A stretch of DNA of 64,000 bases from contig JAJQIL010000030.1 in NCBI GenBank assembly GCA_021199235.1, forward strand, positions 35,296 through 99,295, in the 5' to 3' direction. Every line of letters starts with the position of its first letter. Position 1 is the first letter of the stretch. The notes under the pieces were generated by a model. It worked only from the letters and a program-made list of their open reading frames with translations, was not told the DNA's origin and searched no databases. Shown here piece by piece: positions 39,611 to 49,629 of the stretch. This stretch comes from Lachnospiraceae bacterium (lineage in GTDB: Bacteria > Bacillota > Clostridia > Lachnospirales > Lachnospiraceae). Made by a program: the position numbers and the translations under genes.

Positions 39611-39646
39611 CGCAGGGAGGCTGCACAGGCTGCAGCCTCCTTTGCG
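39611..39646 (+). terminator. livK-livH intergenic hairpin (partial terminator / mRNA stabiliser)
   Basis: CGCAgGGAGGCTGCA-caggc-TGCAGCCTCCttTGCG, no clear U-tract. Confidence 0.55.
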
Positions 39647-39819
39647 TAAATGGGACAGATGCACGGTTCGGTCGTGTATGTTTTGTACTTTTTATAGGGA
39701 CTGTAAGTTACAGTTTTGACAAACAGTACGAGACCCCGGACATCTAAATGCAAAAATCAACGTGACTGCGGTGGATGTCTGAGGTGAAGTACGTGACATA
39801 ACCATGGAGGAAGAATCAC

Positions 39820-40704
39820 ATGGATTTTATCAACAGAAACCTGCCTTACCTGCTGGCCGGTATCTCGGTCGGCGGACAGTATGCCCTGATTGCCATTGGT
39901 TACACGATGGTGTACGGCATCTTAAGGCTGATCAATTTTGCCCACGGCGATATCTTTATGGTGGCTGCGCTGGTATTTGTGTACGCGTCGGCGTCTTTTC
40001 CGCTGTATGTATCGATCCCGCTGACGATCATTATGACGGTGATCCTGGGTTTCGCAGTGGAACGTGTGGCGTATAAGCCGCTGCGGAGTGCGCCGCGTAT
40101 GTCGGTTATGATCTCCGCAATCGGCGTTTCCTACCTGCTGCAGAATCTGGCGCTTTATGTGACCGGCGGTCTGGCACAGATTGTACCGTCGATCCCGGTG
40201 ATCTCAGATTCGATCAAAATCGGCAGTGCGACGACCAGGGTCGTGACAGTTGTGACGCCGATCCTGACGATTGTTCTGGTGATCGTGCTGATGCAGCTGA
40301 TCAACCACACCAAGATCGGTATGGCGATGCGTGCGGTGTCAGATGACTTTGAGACAAGCCGTCTGATGGGAATCAAGATCAATTCCGTCATCAGCACGAC
40401 CTTTATGATCGGGTCGTTTCTTGCTGCAGTCGGAGCGCTTCTGTATTTCACAAACTATCCGTCCGTGGTGCCGACATCCGGCGCGATGCCGGGCCTGAAG
40501 GCGTTTGTGGCGGCCGTGTTCGGCGGCATCGGATCAATTCCGGGCGCGGTGATCGGCGCGTTTATCATCGGTATCTGCGAAAACATTATCAAAGGACTCG
40601 GCTGGACGACGTTTTCCGATGCGTTTACGTTTGCCCTGCTGATCGTTGTCCTTCTTGTAAAACCGACCGGTCTGTTTGGCGAAAAAGCCACAGATAAGGT
40701 CTGA
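39820..40704 (+). CDS. livH: Branched-chain amino-acid ABC permease
   Basis: GGQYALIAIGYTMVYGILRLINFAHGDIFM. Confidence 0.95.
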   Translation: MDFINRNLPYLLAGISVGGQYALIAIGYTMVYGILRLINFAHGDIFMVAALVFVYASASFPLYVSIPLTIIMTVILGFAVERVAYKPLRSAPRMSVMISAIGVSYLLQNLALYVTGGLAQIVPSIPVISDSIKIGSATTRVVTVVTPILTIVLVIVLMQLINHTKIGMAMRAVSDDFETSRLMGIKINSVISTTFMIGSFLAAVGALLYFTNYPSVVPTSGAMPGLKAFVAAVFGGIGSIPGAVIGAFIIGICENIIKGLGWTTFSDAFTFALLIVVLLVKPTGLFGEKATDKV

Positions 40705-40719
40705 GAGGAGGACGATAAC

Positions 40720-41799
40720 ATGAGTAAGAAAACAAATACGATCATTTCCGCTGTGCTCCTCGTGGCACTGTGCGGGTTTGTACTGATCCTGGAGCAGATT
40801 CTTCCGTCGACACACATTGCGCTGACGGTCCTGAAAAAGAGCTGTATTTACGCGCTGCTGGCGGTTTCCATGAACCTGCTGAACGGCTTTACCGGCCTGT
40901 TTTCCTTAGGACAGGCGGGATTTATGCTGATCGGCGCGTATACATACGGTGTCCTGACGATTCCGGTGGCGGAGCGGGCCTCTGTCTACCAGTATTATGA
41001 CGGCGGCCTGATCCAGTTTGCGGTGCCGGTGTTTGTGGGCCTGATCGCCGCAGGTGCGGTTGCTGCAATCTTCGCATGGCTGATCGGACTTCCGGTGCTG
41101 CGTCTGAAAAGTGATTATCTGGCGATCGCGACTCTTGGTTTTGCCGAGATCATCCGTGCAATCTTCCAGTGGGACAAGCTGGGCGTGATCACGAACGGTT
41201 CAAACCTGCTGCGAAAATTCCCGACCTTCAAATCGACATTGTTCCCACTGATCGTCTGCGGTATCTGTATCGCGGTGATCGTGCTGGTGATCAATTCCTC
41301 CTACGGCCGTGCGTTCCGTGCCATCCGCGATGATGAGATCGCGGCGGAGGCTATGGGCATCAACCTCGCGAAGCACAAGAGAATGTCGTTCTGCATCTCT
41401 TCGTTCTTCGCCGGAGTAGGCGGTGGCCTGCTGGCGATGTACCAGACGTCCATTCAGGCGTCGACGTTCAAGTCGTCCATGACCTATGAGATCCTGCTGA
41501 TCGTCGTCATCGGCGGCCTCGGCTCTGTGACCGGCAGCTGCCTGGCTTCGTTCCTCTATATCGCATGTTCCGAATGGTGGCTGCGTTTTCTGGATACGGA
41601 GACTTATATCGGAAGCTTCAAGGTGCCGCTTCTGCGAAGCGGATTCCGCAAGGTGGTTTTTGCGGTCATCGTCATGGTAGTCGTGCTGTTTTACCGCAAG
41701 GGTATCATGGGCGATAAGGAATTCTCGCCTGCCCGTGTGCATGACTGGTGGCAGAAGAAAAAGGCGAAAAAGAACGCCGGGAAGGAGGCCGCACAATGA
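40720..41799 (+). CDS. livM: Branched-chain amino-acid ABC permease
   Basis: LNGFTGLFSLGQAGFMLIGAYTYG; AFRAIRDDEIAAEAMGIN. Confidence 0.95.
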   Translation: MSKKTNTIISAVLLVALCGFVLILEQILPSTHIALTVLKKSCIYALLAVSMNLLNGFTGLFSLGQAGFMLIGAYTYGVLTIPVAERASVYQYYDGGLIQFAVPVFVGLIAAGAVAAIFAWLIGLPVLRLKSDYLAIATLGFAEIIRAIFQWDKLGVITNGSNLLRKFPTFKSTLFPLIVCGICIAVIVLVINSSYGRAFRAIRDDEIAAEAMGINLAKHKRMSFCISSFFAGVGGGLLAMYQTSIQASTFKSSMTYEILLIVVIGGLGSVTGSCLASFLYIACSEWWLRFLDTETYIGSFKVPLLRSGFRKVVFAVIVMVVVLFYRKGIMGDKEFSPARVHDWWQKKKAKKNAGKEAAQ

Positions 41800-42638
41800 G
41801 TACGAACATCCTTCGGGCGGAAGACATTACCATGCAGTTTGGCGGCGTGGTGGCGGTCGATAACCTTTCTTTGGAGGTGAACGAGCACGAGATCGTCGCT
41901 TTGATCGGGCCGAACGGTGCCGGAAAGACGACCGCGTTCAACTGCATTACCGGCGTATATGAGCCGACCAACGGCCGTGTGGAATTCTGCGGAAAAGAGA
42001 TCGTGGAGAGCTATCCGCACGGCAAAATGAAAAAGACCTACAAAGGAGAGAACGCCGGAAAGTATTCAAAGCGGCTGGTGCAGACCCCGGATAAGATTAC
42101 CCATGCCGGGATCGCCCGCACGTTCCAGAATATCCGCCTGTTCAGCTCCATGACTGTATTTGAGAACGTGCTGATCGCGAAGCATATGCGCGCAAAGCAG
42201 AACCTGTTCACTGCGACTTTCCGTTTGAATCACGCGGAGGAGCAGCGGATGAGAAAGGAAGCGCTGGAGCTTCTGGAGATGCAGAATCTGGCGCATTTAA
42301 AGGATGAGATCGCCGGATCGCTGCCTTACGGTATCCAGCGCCGTCTGGAGATCGCTCGAGCGCTGGCGACCGAGCCGAAGCTCCTGCTGCTTGATGAGCC
42401 TGCGGCGGGCATGAACCCGCAGGAGACGCAGGAACTGGCGGACTTTATCAGCCAGATCCGCGACCAGTATGATATGACGATCTTTATGATCGAGCACCAT
42501 ATGGATCTTGTCATGCAGATTTCCGACCGCGTGTATGTGCTGGATTTCGGAAAACTGATCATGGAAGGAACGCCGGAAGTGGTACAGAACGATCCGCGCG
42601 TCATCGAGGCATATCTGGGGGTGAGTGAGGATGCTTAA
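41796..42638 (+). CDS. livG: Branched-chain amino-acid ABC ATPase
   Basis: MQFGGVVAVDNLSLEV, GPNGAGKTTAFNCITG; ATGA overlap with livM. Confidence 0.95.
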   Translation: MSTNILRAEDITMQFGGVVAVDNLSLEVNEHEIVALIGPNGAGKTTAFNCITGVYEPTNGRVEFCGKEIVESYPHGKMKKTYKGENAGKYSKRLVQTPDKITHAGIARTFQNIRLFSSMTVFENVLIAKHMRAKQNLFTATFRLNHAEEQRMRKEALELLEMQNLAHLKDEIAGSLPYGIQRRLEIARALATEPKLLLLDEPAAGMNPQETQELADFISQIRDQYDMTIFMIEHHMDLVMQISDRVYVLDFGKLIMEGTPEVVQNDPRVIEAYLGVSEDA

Positions 42639-43329
42639 AGTAGAGAATCTGAAAGTGAATTACGGCGGGATCGAAGCCGTGAAGGGAATCAGCTTTGAGG
42701 TACCCGAAAACAGCATCGTCACGCTGATTGGAGCAAATGGTGCGGGCAAATCTACGACCCTGCGCTCCATCGTCTCGCTGGAAAAGCCTGCATCCGGTTC
42801 GATCACCTTCAACGGGGAGGACATTACCGGACAGGATACGGACGTCATTGTATCCAAGGGTATCACGCTGGTGCCGGAGGGCCGCAGGATTTTCCCGAGC
42901 CTTACCGTGCTGGAGAATCTGAAAGTTGGCGCTTATATGCGCAAGGACAGCCTGAATGACGATCTGGAATGGGTCTACAGCCTGTTCCCCCGTCTGAAGG
43001 AACGCAGCTGGCAGGCTGGCGGCACGCTTTCCGGCGGCGAGCAGCAGATGCTGGCCGTGGCGCGTGCTCTGATGAGCCGGCCGAAGCTGCTGATGATGGA
43101 CGAGCCTTCCCTCGGACTGGCGCCTCTGATCGTGCAGGAGATTTTCAACATCATCCGCGAGATTCACAAGGACGGCGTGACCATCCTGCTGATCGAGCAG
43201 AACGCGAATATGGCGCTTCGCACTGCAGACGTCGGTTACGTTCTGGAGACCGGCCGCATCACCATGACCGGCAGCGGAGCCGAGCTGCTGGCAGATGAGA
43301 AGGTGCGCGCAGCGTATCTTGGGAAGTGA
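42631..43329 (+). CDS. livF: Branched-chain amino-acid ABC ATPase
   Basis: LKVENLKVNYGGIEAVKGISFEV, GANGAGKSTTLRSI, LSGGEQQMLAVARALMSRPKLLMMDEPSLGLAP. Confidence 0.95.
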   Translation: MLKVENLKVNYGGIEAVKGISFEVPENSIVTLIGANGAGKSTTLRSIVSLEKPASGSITFNGEDITGQDTDVIVSKGITLVPEGRRIFPSLTVLENLKVGAYMRKDSLNDDLEWVYSLFPRLKERSWQAGGTLSGGEQQMLAVARALMSRPKLLMMDEPSLGLAPLIVQEIFNIIREIHKDGVTILLIEQNANMALRTADVGYVLETGRITMTGSGAELLADEKVRAAYLGK

Positions 43330-43414
43330 TGATACCAGGATTCCGGGAGACGCTTGTTTAGCGCGGACCGAAGCGGTAGCGTAGACCGAAGCACGGAGAA
43401 ATCCGCAGGTATCA
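43330..43414. repeat. Imperfect hairpin element with internal direct repeat after livF
   Basis: TGATACC (43330-43336)...GGTATCA (43408-43414); internal GCGcggACCGAAGC / GCGtagACCGAAGC. Confidence 0.5.
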
Positions 43415-43426
43415 TTAAATGAAATA

Positions 43427-43535
43427 TCAGAGTTCCTCCAGCACCGCCTGGATTTTACGGAATTCTTCACCAGTGCCCCCGACGATCGCCTGAGAGTCCT
43501 CTCCGGCGACGGGGGCTTTTTCTTTGCGGTATTTT
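43427..43535 (-). pseudogene. Duplicated 3' end (34 codons plus stop) of the AraC gene at 46041-46997
   Basis: About 94% identical to 46041-46149; encodes the same YRKEKAPVAGEDSQAIVGGTGEEFRKIQAVLEEL*; 6 differences in sense codons, all synonymous; stop TGA vs TAG. Confidence 0.93.
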
Positions 43536-43666
43536 CTGTAAATATACTTCGTGGTATTTAAGGATATTAATTATATCAAATACAAAGATAATAAAATTAA
43601 GATAAGAAATACTTGAAGTTTTTTGGTATTTATAGTACCATATTTGCATCAGAAGTTTGAATATTT

Positions 43667-43801
43667 GTAACTATTCAGGACAGTACCTCGCACTTGCTGC
43701 GAGGTACGTATGAAAGTATACAGCATGTGGGGAAAAGCCCCATCGCGAAGCGATTTTAAATGGGCTTTTCACTCGTAACTGTGAAGGTACTGAACAGTTA
43801 C
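43667..43801. repeat. Composite multi-hairpin element upstream of the XRE operon
   Basis: GTACCTCGCA-cttgc-TGCGAGGTAC; GAAAAGCCC...GGGCTTTTC; ends with the 27-bp GTAACTGTGAAGGTACTGAACAGTTAC palindrome. Confidence 0.6.
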
Positions 43802-43838
43802 GAATATTTAATCAGGAAATGTCAAGGAGTGAATCATA

Positions 43839-44186
43839 ATGAAACATTTGTCTCAGGAAAAACTGGCAGAAGTGGTAAAAAATCTAAGAAAGAAAAAGAA
43901 CCTGACACAGGAGCAGCTAAGTGAAACTACAGGTATCAACAGGCAGATGATCGGCAGACTTGAGAATAAAGAATACATGCCTTCCATCCTTCAATTGGAA
44001 AAGCTGGCTCATGTATTGGATTTTGATATTTCTGATCTATATGCTGATACGGAACCTCTGGTATATACAGCATTTCGCAGCTCGGGCATGTCCGAGGAAG
44101 AAAAAAACGGAATCGATCATATGCTTGAGATGATGATAGCCTCCAGACAACAGATACTTTTAAGAAAGGCGATGCTGCATGAATAA
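43839..44186 (+). CDS. XRE-family HTH regulator / antitoxin-like
   Basis: LRKKKNLTQEQLSETTGINRQMIGRLENKEYMPSILQLEKLAHVLDF. Confidence 0.9.
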   Translation: MKHLSQEKLAEVVKNLRKKKNLTQEQLSETTGINRQMIGRLENKEYMPSILQLEKLAHVLDFDISDLYADTEPLVYTAFRSSGMSEEEKNGIDHMLEMMIASRQQILLRKAMLHE

Positions 44187-45213
44187 AAAAAAATCTGTCA
44201 CTTTAAACGAACAACAGATATTTGAGGTGAAAAGGCTGGCATCTGAGACGAGGCAACTTTTCGGCGTTTTTCCTAATGTTCCGATAGGAAGTGATATTCG
44301 GCTGCTCTTGGAAAAGAAAGGTATTCTTTTGTGTGAATATCCTTATCCAGATGAAGGAGGAACGCACGCATATGGAAATATTATCTGGTTTAAAAATGAT
44401 AATATTACATTTATTGGACTAAATACCTCCAGCTATTATGATGAGCAGATATTTGCAATAGCTCATGAGCTTTATCATTATACGACTCAGACAGGGAAAG
44501 CATATACACCTGAACTTGAACTGGAGGATGCAACGACAGAAAAAGAGGCAGACAGGTTTGCTGCGGAATTATTACTTCCGGAGGAGGCTTTGAAAAATGC
44601 GGTCGCAGATTTTTGCGCGTTTTCTGTTAGTTGGTATTATCAGGATTCGGCCGGATATGGATATCCGGTGGAAGTCCTTTTGGATTCGGCCGAATCAAAG
44701 CACAAACGTATCCTTGCGTATGCGGAAGCACTTAGTAATCGGCAGAAACGACAGATTTCAGGACACTCTGAACGACGATTGTCAGGTTATGATATGTATG
44801 CGGTTCCTGACAATAGAATTCTCAGATTTATTGCAAGGATACAATGCGATTGGTGGCTCCCATATCAGGCTATTGTAAATAGATTATTCGAAGAGAAAAT
44901 CATAAATGAGTCTCAGTATAGCAGACTGTATAAAATTGATTGTCGTGCGGAGGATGGCTTATACAGGAGAATACTCAGGAATATTGACAGTGAAATGGCG
45001 GCATTATTGAATAAAAAAACAAAGACAGTGGGTATTTCTGGCAAAGTGATTGAGACAATTATTGATAACTATGAGGATGGGCTGATTGATGAAGACGAGT
45101 TTGTTGAGATGTTGTTTTTGTTTGAAAAAAAACCTGAAGATTTCGGCTTTAAAATAGAGGCGGAAACAGATGACGATCTCAAAGATTTGTGTGAAAGCGG
45201 TGATGATGAATGA
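44179..45213 (+). CDS. ImmA/IrrE family metallo-endopeptidase
   Basis: AHELYHYTTQTG HExxH motif, EKEADRFAAELLLPEEAL; overlaps XRE gene. Confidence 0.9.
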   Translation: MNKKKSVTLNEQQIFEVKRLASETRQLFGVFPNVPIGSDIRLLLEKKGILLCEYPYPDEGGTHAYGNIIWFKNDNITFIGLNTSSYYDEQIFAIAHELYHYTTQTGKAYTPELELEDATTEKEADRFAAELLLPEEALKNAVADFCAFSVSWYYQDSAGYGYPVEVLLDSAESKHKRILAYAEALSNRQKRQISGHSERRLSGYDMYAVPDNRILRFIARIQCDWWLPYQAIVNRLFEEKIINESQYSRLYKIDCRAEDGLYRRILRNIDSEMAALLNKKTKTVGISGKVIETIIDNYEDGLIDEDEFVEMLFLFEKKPEDFGFKIEAETDDDLKDLCESGDDE

Positions 45214-45938
45214 AAGTAGATATCCGGAAGGTGAATCCGGCTTTCCAGAGTATAATGCGGGCTTCTGATCAGCCGATTTTTCTGGATGCAAATTTTTTCA
45301 TCCCGCCGGATCGAAGCAGTTATAAAGGTGTAAAGGCTTATTCCTTTGAACAGTTTAAAGAAAGCTGGATTGAGCCATTGTTAAGCGAATTTCCAGGATT
45401 AGCTGTTCATGAATCCGTTTATGATGAACTGGTTGCCGGTAAGGTGAGAGCATATGTTAACGCGCAGTGTATCTCTGATCCTGAACGGCTTAAGATCCAT
45501 TATGATGCGGAATTAAATGAAACTGAAACGGCGTTATTGAATTATTACATAAACAAAATAGCGGTACATTCGCTGTATGACCCATATATAGATAACGCGA
45601 AAGACAGAGGAGAGGTAAGATCGTTATCTTTTATGGCTGTAAAGCAGTATCTGTATTTTGCTGCGAACGATGCACTGGCAGTTAGGCTGATCAAAGACGC
45701 AGATAAGCTGAAAACCGGGCTTGACGATATGGGTATCTTACAGATGTATGAACTTATTTATTATCTGTATATGATGGGAAAATACAGCAGCAAAGAATTA
45801 CGAACATTGTATAAATATCAGTATTATTTGACAACAGGAGACAAAAGAATAAACCCCGAATGGGGAACATTTGTAAAACAAATGGATATTATTTATAGAA
45901 CCGATAATCAGAACACTTTCCAGACCCAGTCCGCATAA
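45210..45938 (+). CDS. PIN-like nuclease/toxin-candidate protein
   Basis: QPIFLDANFFIPP N-terminal PIN-like Asp motif, ANDALAVRLI; ATGA overlap with ImmA/IrrE gene. Confidence 0.6.
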   Translation: MKVDIRKVNPAFQSIMRASDQPIFLDANFFIPPDRSSYKGVKAYSFEQFKESWIEPLLSEFPGLAVHESVYDELVAGKVRAYVNAQCISDPERLKIHYDAELNETETALLNYYINKIAVHSLYDPYIDNAKDRGEVRSLSFMAVKQYLYFAANDALAVRLIKDADKLKTGLDDMGILQMYELIYYLYMMGKYSSKELRTLYKYQYYLTTGDKRINPEWGTFVKQMDIIYRTDNQNTFQTQSA

Positions 45939-45990
45939 TTGCATCTCTCTAACTGTTTCATTGCAGGACGGGGTGCAGTGCCTCTAATAG

Positions 45991-46026
45991 GCCGCCCGAG
46001 ACTTCTGGTGCCGGACGGCCGTTTTT
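45991..46026 (+). terminator. Terminator after XRE-ImmA-PIN operon
   Basis: GGCCGcCCG...CGGaCGGCCG followed by TTTTT. Confidence 0.7.
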
Positions 46027-46040
46027 CAATTGGTGTTTTA

Positions 46041-46997
46041 CTAGAGTTCCTCCAGTACAGCCTGGATCTTACGGAACTCTTCACCAGTGCCCCCGACAAT
46101 CGCCTGAGAGTCTTCTCCGGCGACGGGGGCTTTTTCTTTGCGGTATTCTTTGGGCGTGCAGCCCTTGATCTCTTTGAATTTACGGATAAAATAGCTGAAA
46201 TTCTCAAAGCCCGTCTCGAACGCGACGTCCATCACAGGCAGATCGGTGGTCTTCAAAAGGATGCAGGCCTGGTCGATCCGGTAATGGTTGATATACTGCG
46301 TGAAACTCACGAGGAACGTTTTTGCAAAAAAAGAGCTGAAATACTTCGGGGACATATGCATGATTTCCGCGCCCTGTTCTAATGAGATGTGCTCCTGGTA
46401 ATGGGCGGAGATGTAGTCCGTCAGCTCCCGGATGCGGATGGTGGTCTGCGTATGGTTGACCGGGATGGCTGAATTTACGGGGACGAAGAGCTGGTTCGAC
46501 TCCAGCAGGAGCAGGATTTTGTACAGCTGGATCTTGATCATCAGGCGGTAGCTGTCCGGCTGCATCACGTAAATCTGTTTGATGGTAAGCAGATCCCGAA
46601 GCAGGATTTTGTGGCAGCTCTGCCCGGAGGAGACTTTCAGCGGGAATCCCAGTTTATCTTTCAGAGGATTCAGTATCGTATGCTGGACATAGTCGGTCTG
46701 TTTGAAATCCAGCCATTCCGGATCAAAGACAAAGGAAAAATACGAGCTGTTTTGCTGCTCGAGAACGAGCTGATGTACCTGTCTGGGATTGATAAAGAAC
46801 ACATCACCGGCATGTCCGACGTGCGTTTCGCCCTCCACCATAAGCACCAGTTCGCCCTGATTCACACAGATGATCTCAATCTGCCGGTGCCAGTGATAGT
46901 TTACTACAAAACGGTTGGATTCCGCCTGCGCGCCATAGCATTCAAAGGGGAAATAATCTGTGCCGTGGCTTTTCTTTTCCTCCAGATTCGTCGCCAT
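46041..46997 (-). CDS. AraC-family transcriptional regulator
   Basis: FVVNYHWHRQIEIICVNQGELVLMVEGE cupin; MSPKYFSSFFAKTFLVSFTQYINHYRIDQACILLKTTDLPVMDVAFETGFENFSYFIRKFKEIKGCTPKEYRK. Confidence 0.93.
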   Translation of the reverse strand: MATNLEEKKSHGTDYFPFECYGAQAESNRFVVNYHWHRQIEIICVNQGELVLMVEGETHVGHAGDVFFINPRQVHQLVLEQQNSSYFSFVFDPEWLDFKQTDYVQHTILNPLKDKLGFPLKVSSGQSCHKILLRDLLTIKQIYVMQPDSYRLMIKIQLYKILLLLESNQLFVPVNSAIPVNHTQTTIRIRELTDYISAHYQEHISLEQGAEIMHMSPKYFSSFFAKTFLVSFTQYINHYRIDQACILLKTTDLPVMDVAFETGFENFSYFIRKFKEIKGCTPKEYRKEKAPVAGEDSQAIVGGTGEEFRKIQAVLEEL

Positions 46998-47368
46998 AGT
47001 CTTCTCCTTTCTGGATTTTGTGTTATTTTTTCTGTATATAAAACAAGAAATCTGTACTTTTCTCTGGTATGATGTCACCATAAGATCATGAGCGAAAAAC
47101 AGTGATGGAACAAAAGGAATTACGCGATTTCAAGGGATTATCATAGAAATTCCGAGAAAAACGCATGAAAAATGGTAATATTTAACTGAAAAATGTCAAA
47201 AAACGCGTAATACATACAAAATACCGACATTTTTCATAAAATATGAACGATGCACTGCAGAACGGAATTCCGGCATTCGGTCATATAAAAATGTGGAAAT
47301 ACTTCACTGCTTTTGTCTTATGATTATACACGAAAAAGAACAGTAATTCAATCAGAAGGAGAGCTATC

Positions 47369-48634
47369 ATGAATAAAAGAAAAACTTCTATGGCACTGGC
47401 GGCATCAATGATCCTGTCCCTGACAACGGGAGCACTTCCGGTACTGGCGGATGATACAGTATCCATTACTATTTTCAACTCGAAGTCTGAGATCCAGAGT
47501 CAGCTTGAGGAAAAGGCAGCGGAGTATTCTGCTGAGACAGGCGTGGAAATCGAGGTTTACTATTCCAGCGACACTGTGTCCGCTCATCTGGCGACCAGAT
47601 ACGCGTCCGGCGACCCGTATACGATTTCCATGGTAGACGCAAAGGATGTCTACTCACTGGCGGAAGAGTATGCGGTGGACTTAAGCGATGAGGACTGGGT
47701 GGACGACACAGAGTATGAGATCGCGATCGACGGAGTGGTATATGGTTTCCCGGTCTGTGTAGAGGCTCGCGGCATCATCTACAACGCAGATGCGATCGAG
47801 GCAATCACAGGCGAGACCTTTGACCCGTCTGCATATACGACTCTGGACGCGTTCACAGAGCTGCTGGAGACGCTGGTCGCAGGCGACATGGAGACGCCGG
47901 TTGGTATTATGAAGGAAGACTGGTCCCTTGGCGCACATTATCTTGCAGAGGTATATGAGCAGCAGGAGGACGTGGAGGCATTCGTTTCCGCTCTCCAGGA
48001 AGGGACGGCAGACCTGATCAACAATGAAAAATTCAATTCGCTGATGGACGTCTTTGATGTGCTGATGCAGTACAATTACGCGGCAGGTTCCGCGATCGCG
48101 GCAGAGCGTGAGGTGACAGAGATGATGCTGGCAGACGGCGAGATCGCGTTTATGTTCGGCGGCAACTGGGACTGGTCCGTGATCAATGCGTATGATTACA
48201 CGGAGAATATGGGTATCATGGCAGTTCCGCAGAACACGGACGATGGGACAAATGAAAAGCTTGTAGGCGGCGGTTCCAAGTTTTTCTTCATCGATTCCTC
48301 TGAGAATACTTCCGAGGAGCAGGTGCAGGCGGCGAAGGATTTCCTGAACTGGCTGGTCTATGATGAGGACGGTCAGTCTTTCCTCGTGAACGATTGCGCA
48401 CTGGTTCCGGCTTACAGCAACATCACACTTGACGTATCGGATCCGCTTGGACAGTCTGTGAAAGAGTATGCAGACGCAGGCCTGCTGATCGACAATTACA
48501 ATTATCTTCCGGATGACCACTATTCACTCCTCGGCGCTTCCTTCCAGAAATATCTGGCCGGCCAGATTGACCGCGAAGGATTTGCGGCAGAGATCGAGAG
48601 TTACTGGCTTACCGCAGAGGTGGCAGAGCACTGA
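47369..48634 (+). CDS. ABC transporter extracellular sugar-binding protein
   Basis: Signal peptide; solute-binding family 1; RBS agaaggagagctatc; followed by two permeases. Confidence 0.9.
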   Translation: MNKRKTSMALAASMILSLTTGALPVLADDTVSITIFNSKSEIQSQLEEKAAEYSAETGVEIEVYYSSDTVSAHLATRYASGDPYTISMVDAKDVYSLAEEYAVDLSDEDWVDDTEYEIAIDGVVYGFPVCVEARGIIYNADAIEAITGETFDPSAYTTLDAFTELLETLVAGDMETPVGIMKEDWSLGAHYLAEVYEQQEDVEAFVSALQEGTADLINNEKFNSLMDVFDVLMQYNYAAGSAIAAEREVTEMMLADGEIAFMFGGNWDWSVINAYDYTENMGIMAVPQNTDDGTNEKLVGGGSKFFFIDSSENTSEEQVQAAKDFLNWLVYDEDGQSFLVNDCALVPAYSNITLDVSDPLGQSVKEYADAGLLIDNYNYLPDDHYSLLGASFQKYLAGQIDREGFAAEIESYWLTAEVAEH

Positions 48635-48747
48635 TAAAAATCTGAAAACATCGGGCAGGGAAATATCCCTGTCCGGTTGTGAAAACTCAGGAAAGAGATG
48701 CAATTGAAAAAGTGGCAGACAGTTACAAGTCAGGAGGGTAGACAGAA

Positions 48748-49629
48748 ATGAAAAAAAATACTACCTCATATAAAGTATCGCAGTTTCTCATGTTTGCCGG
48801 ACCGGCAACGATACTTTTTGCAGCAGTAGTACTTCTCCCGTTTGTCTATGGTCTGTATCTGACCTTTACAAGCTGGGACGGTGTATCGAAAACAAAGCCT
48901 TTTGTGGGGCTGGAAAACTATATCAAGGCGTTCAGTGATTCCGCATACTGGGCGGCTCTCGGCAGGACTGCGGTATACACGGTCATCGCGGTCGTGCTGG
49001 TCAACGTCGTGGCGTTCCTTCTCGCTTATCTGGTGACGAGCGGCATCAAAGGACAGAATTTTTTCCGCGCCGGATTTTTCATCCCGAACCTGATCGGCGG
49101 TATCGTACTTGGTTATGTATGGAAATTCGTATTTAACCGTGCGCTGGTAGCGCTTGGGAAATCCCTTTCCATCGGTGCGCTTTCCACCAGCTGGCTGGCC
49201 ACCACCGGGGGCGCGATGCTCTGCCTGATCATCGTGTCCGTATGGCAGTATGCCGGCTATATGATGCTGATCTATGTGGCAGGATTTATGAGCGTGTCAA
49301 AAAGCCTGATGGAGGCGGCTGAGATTGATGGCTGCACCAAGTCTCAGGCAATGAAAAACGTCACGATTCCGCTGATGCGCTCTTCGTTTGTACAGTGCAT
49401 TTTCCTGACACTGACACGGTGCTTTATGGTATACGATGTGAACCTTTCTCTGACCAACGGTGAACCGTTCAACAGCTCCGTGCTCGCGGCAATGCACGTA
49501 TACAATCAGGCATTTACCTATAAGAACTATGGTACCGGCCAGGCGGAGGCACTGATCCTGTTCGTAATCTGTGCGGTCGTAGGCGTGACGCAGGTATATA
49601 TCGGTAAGAAAGGGGAGGTGGAAGCATAA
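48748..49629 (+). CDS. Sugar ABC transporter permease
   Basis: LMEAAEIDGCTKSQAMKNVTIPLMRSSF EAA motif. Confidence 0.93.
   Translation: MKKNTTSYKVSQFLMFAGPATILFAAVVLLPFVYGLYLTFTSWDGVSKTKPFVGLENYIKAFSDSAYWAALGRTAVYTVIAVVLVNVVAFLLAYLVTSGIKGQNFFRAGFFIPNLIGGIVLGYVWKFVFNRALVALGKSLSIGALSTSWLATTGGAMLCLIIVSVWQYAGYMMLIYVAGFMSVSKSLMEAAEIDGCTKSQAMKNVTIPLMRSSFVQCIFLTLTRCFMVYDVNLSLTNGEPFNSSVLAAMHVYNQAFTYKNYGTGQAEALILFVICAVVGVTQVYIGKKGEVEA

Noticed and set aside
43467-43649. 60-aa minus-strand ORF overlapping the AraC tail copy
   Set aside because: It reads the duplicated AraC tail in the wrong frame; the meaningful frame is the synonymous AraC-like one.
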